Shown here: positions 6,060 through 7,971 of the stretch, in pieces
How positions within the stretch are numbered: position 1 is the first letter of the stretch
How the letters are laid out: every line of letters starts with the position of its first letter
Source of the DNA: SIG588 sp045597045
GTDB lineage: Bacteria; Bacillota; Clostridia; Oscillospirales; Acutalibacteraceae
Reading direction: 5' to 3'
Assembly (NCBI GenBank): GCA_045597045.1
Contig: JAZODN010000079.1
Location: forward strand, 1 to 7,971
Length of the DNA stretch: 7,971 nucleotides
The notes under the pieces: generated by a model
Database searches by the model: none
What the model was told of the DNA's origin: nothing
The model's input: only the letters and a program-made list of their open reading frames with translations
Translations under genes and position numbers: made by a program

Positions 6060-6065
6060 CTCCTT
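6060..6065 (-). promoter_or_regulatory. Ribosome binding site fixing the lacZ start
   Basis: AAGGAG on the minus strand lies eight bases before the ATG at 6051. This supports that start over the in-frame TTG at 6072, which would place this site inside the gene. Confidence 0.8.
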
Positions 6066-6084
6066 GACGCAAGTATATGTATTT

Positions 6085-6113
6085 AATATACCTTTTCCCT
6101 TTTTATTTTTCAA
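6085..6113 (-). promoter_or_regulatory. Promoter of the lacZ operon
   Basis: On the minus strand TTGAAA (6113-6108) and TATATT (6090-6085) are separated by exactly 17 bases in an A+T-rich stretch. Transcription should start near 6078, giving a leader of about 27 bases. An inverted repeat, GTATAT (6073-6078) with ATATAC (6086-6091), spans the start site and the -10 box and could be an operator. It does not resemble the usual LacI-family palindrome. Confidence 0.7.
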
Positions 6114-6219
6114 GTATTTTGGCTAATTTTCCCAATCTGCGTTTACCTTTTTGCGCAAGCAGCGCATCCGAATGTCCACAAAGCGACGGGCGCGGTCGCC
6201 TCTACTCTCTATAGACATA
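6114..6219. other. Gene-free spacer between lacZ promoter and the deacylase terminator
   Basis: No ORF with a ribosome binding site and no RNA gene is seen here. Two small inverted repeats are present: TGCGC (6152-6156) with GCGCA (6162-6166), and GCGAC (6183-6187) with GTCGC (6195-6199). Both are only five bases and could be chance. No activator or CcpA-like cre palindrome is recognised upstream of the lacZ -35 box. Confidence 0.5.
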
Positions 6220-6255
6220 AAAACACGCCTCGGCAACATGGCCGAGGCGTGTTTT
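6220..6255 (-). terminator. Intrinsic terminator after the deacylase gene
   Basis: A perfect 15-bp stem, 6220-6234 with 6241-6255, closes around the six-base loop 6235-6240. Read on the minus strand the stem ends in TTTT and is followed by one more T, 47 bases after the deacylase stop. On the plus strand it also ends in TTTT, but no plus-strand gene precedes it. It insulates the lacZ promoter from the unit to its right. Confidence 0.85.
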
Positions 6256-6301
6256 GTTACTATAAGATCCGCACCTGTTTTTGGAAGGTGGATTGCTCAC
6301 G

Positions 6302-6844
6302 TCACTTTAACGTGACCAGGCGAGGGTTGCGCTTCATCGCCGGCAGCACCGTGCGCAGCAGCACGTCGGTCGAAAACGCGATGCTTGCGGTGGTCACACA
6401 CGGGTGGCAGCCGAAGACCGGCTCTTCTAACAAATCGCGATCAATCAACAACTGCACCTTACCTGCCGTATCCTGCAGCAGGCCCATCACGCTGGCGCAA
6501 CCGGGGGTAACCCCCAACAGCTCTTCCATACGCTCGGGAGAAGCAAACGAGAGGCGCGCCGAGTTGATCTGCGCCGAAAGATCCTTGGTGCGAAACGGCT
6601 TTTCGCCCGGCATCAGCAGCAGATAAAACGCCGTTTCCTGCCGATTACACAGCACCAAATTCTTGCACAGCGGAGCGCCAAGCGCCGCCTTGGGCGCCAC
6701 GCAATCCTCCATGGTGGCCACCGGCGGATGATCCACACGGCGAAAATCTACCCCCAGGGAGTCCAGAAAATCATATACCCGCATTTCGCGGGGCAGGCGC
6801 CCCTCCGCATGGGAGGGGCGCCCGTTTTCCACCTGTAAACTCAT
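6302..6844 (-). CDS. YbaK/ProX-family aminoacyl-tRNA deacylase (prolyl-tRNA editing domain), 180 aa
   Basis: Proteins of this family hydrolyse mischarged tRNAs, classically Ala-tRNA(Pro) (ProX) or Cys-tRNA(Pro) (YbaK), as free-standing editing enzymes in the cytoplasm. The domain begins at residue 21 (MRVYDFLDSLGVDF), followed by the conserved VDHPPV (37-42), the KNL motif with the likely catalytic Lys61, RLSFASPERMEELLGVTPGC (97-116) and a C-terminal CHPC motif (about 145-148). The overall pattern is closer to ProX/PrdX than to E. coli YbaK, so Ala-tRNA(Pro) editing is the better guess. The ATG at 6844 overlaps the TGA of the upstream ligase gene (TGATG), suggesting translational coupling. 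But residues 1-20 are encoded by a perfect hairpin and are absent from typical family members, so Met21 at 6784 may be the true start. Neither start has a strong ribosome binding site. Start uncertain, family assignment strong. Confidence 0.88.
   Translation of the reverse strand: MSLQVENGRPSHAEGRLPREMRVYDFLDSLGVDFRRVDHPPVATMEDCVAPKAALGAPLCKNLVLCNRQETAFYLLLMPGEKPFRTKDLSAQINSARLSFASPERMEELLGVTPGCASVMGLLQDTAGKVQLLIDRDLLEEPVFGCHPCVTTASIAFSTDVLLRTVLPAMKRNPRLVTLK
6796..6822. repeat. 11-bp perfect hairpin at the ligase-deacylase junction
   Basis: GGCGCCCCTCC (6796-6806) pairs perfectly with GGAGGGGCGCC (6812-6822) around GCATG. On the plus strand it is followed by CGTTTT, like a weak terminator; on the minus strand it has no T-run. 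It lies inside codons 8-16 of the longer form of the deacylase gene and just before the alternative start at 6784. Confidence 0.7.
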
Positions 6845-7971
6845 CAGAACAACCCCGTGATCTTGCCGTCTTCATCCACGTCAATACGCTCGGCTGCCGG
6901 CACTTTCGGCAAGCCGGGCATGGTGAGGATGTCGCCCGTCAACACCACGACAAAACCGGCACCGGCCGAGACCTTCACGTTCTTCACCGTCACGGTGAAG
7001 TCGGTCGGGGCACCGAGTTTGGTCGGATCATCCGAAAAACTGTACTGCGTTTTGGCGATACAGACGGGACATTGGCCGAAACCGAGCTGTTCGAGGCGCT
7101 CGATCTGCTTTTTGGCCGTCGGCATCACGGTAACGCCATTGCCGCCATACACCTTTTTGACCACCGCTTCAATCTTTTCCACAAGGGTGAGATCGTCGGT
7201 ATAGGAGAAGGTAAAGTCGCCTTTTTCCTCTTCACACAAACGCACCACTTCGCGCGCCAAATCCTCGCCGCCGCGGCCGCCGTCTGCCCACACGGTAGAG
7301 AGCACGGTATTCACGCCAAGTTCTTTACACTTTGCAATGATGAAGTCGATCTCCGCATCGGTATCGGTCGGGAAGCGGTTGACCGCCACCACGCAGGGGA
7401 GCTTATACACGTTTTTGATGTTTGACACGTGGCGCAGGAGGTTCGGAATTCCCTTTTCCAGCGCCGCAAGATCTTCCGTGGCCAGTTCCGTTTTTGCCAA
7501 TCCGCCGTGCATTTTCAGCGCACGCACGGTGGCCACCATCACCACCGCATCGGGGGTGAGGCCGGCCATGCGACATTTAATATCAAGGAACTTTTCTGCA
7601 CCGAGATCGGCACCGAAGCCGGCTTCGGTCACGGTGTAGTCACCCATCTTAAGCGCCATTTTGGTGGCCATCACCGAGTTGCAGCCGTGCGCAATATTCG
7701 CAAACGGACCACCGTGCACAAAGGCCGGTGTACCCTCCAAGGTCTGCACCAAGTTGGGTTTCAGCGCATCTTTCAACAGCGCGGTCATCGCACCGGCCGC
7801 CTTCAGCTGACCACAGGTCACCGGTTCGTCGTTATAGTTGTAGCCCACGATAATGCGCGAAAGGCGCTCTTTCAAATCGGTAATGGAAGACGACAGACAC
7901 AGCACCGCCATGATCTCGCTGGCCACCGTAATATCAAACCCGTCCTCGCGCGGCACGCCGTTGGCCTTACC
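6844..7971 (-). CDS. fhs: Formate--tetrahydrofolate ligase, C-terminal 375 residues (5' end outside window)
   Basis: The enzyme joins formate to tetrahydrofolate using ATP, giving 10-formyl-THF for purine synthesis and, in acetogens, the methyl branch of the Wood-Ljungdahl pathway. It is a cytoplasmic homotetramer in characterised cases. The visible part opens at GKANGVPREDGFDITVAS. Other landmarks are PAFVHGGPFANIAHGCNS (about residue 82 of the fragment), TEAGFGADLGAEKF, the PROSITE-type signature VATVRALKMHGG (about 146-157), and the family C terminus around TMPGLPKVPAAERIDVDEDG. Full-length enzymes are about 556 aa, so roughly 180 residues, including the ATP-binding P-loop, lie beyond the right edge. 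The in-frame GTG at 7956 is not a start, since the conserved sequence runs on through it. The stop overlaps the start of the deacylase gene by one base, so the two are cotranscribed. No defect is seen in the visible part. Confidence 0.96.
   Translation of the reverse strand, partial: GKANGVPREDGFDITVASEIMAVLCLSSSITDLKERLSRIIVGYNYNDEPVTCGQLKAAGAMTALLKDALKPNLVQTLEGTPAFVHGGPFANIAHGCNSVMATKMALKMGDYTVTEAGFGADLGAEKFLDIKCRMAGLTPDAVVMVATVRALKMHGGLAKTELATEDLAALEKGIPNLLRHVSNIKNVYKLPCVVAVNRFPTDTDAEIDFIIAKCKELGVNTVLSTVWADGGRGGEDLAREVVRLCEEEKGDFTFSYTDDLTLVEKIEAVVKKVYGGNGVTVMPTAKKQIERLEQLGFGQCPVCIAKTQYSFSDDPTKLGAPTDFTVTVKNVKVSAGAGFVVVLTGDILTMPGLPKVPAAERIDVDEDGKITGLF

Overview
The window looks like chromosomal DNA of an anaerobic, probably gut-dwelling Clostridia (Bacillota; an Oscillospiraceae-like organism is my inference). 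The grounds are a formate--tetrahydrofolate ligase, strong sigma-A-type promoters and AGGAGG-like ribosome binding sites, an intracellular GH2 beta-galactosidase, and a serine recombinase of the type carried by clostridial integrative elements.

Bases 1 to about 2320 (+ strand) look like one end of an integrative element. There is a 5' region dense in inverted repeats (61-290), a 57-codon SHOCT-like small ORF (310-483), a hairpin, a well-formed promoter (512-540), a 562-aa large serine recombinase (580-2268) and a strong intrinsic terminator (2286-2318). No cargo genes lie inside the window; they would be upstream of base 1. The element's exact right edge cannot be fixed from one sequence, but it should lie after the recombinase stop.

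From about 2345 the DNA reads as host chromosome: a tRNA-Gln(CUG) gene with its own consensus promoter and a symmetric terminator. Convergent to it on the minus strand is a two-gene operon: lacZ (3244-6051), transcribed from a promoter at 6085-6113, then a six-helix membrane protein of unknown function (2548-3228). The terminator at 2471-2506 can serve both the tRNA and this operon.

Beyond the lacZ promoter is a second minus-strand unit: the C-terminal two thirds of formate--tetrahydrofolate ligase (running off the right edge), whose stop codon overlaps the start of a YbaK/ProX-type aminoacyl-tRNA deacylase gene, closed by a 15-bp hairpin terminator (6220-6255).

No clearly new system is demonstrated. 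The parts most worth a second look are the multi-hairpin leader with competing pairings before the SHOCT ORF, the perfect hairpins inside coding sequence (recombinase 3' end, deacylase 5' end, SHOCT ORF 3' end), the shortened second domain of LacZ, and the uncharacterised membrane partner of LacZ.
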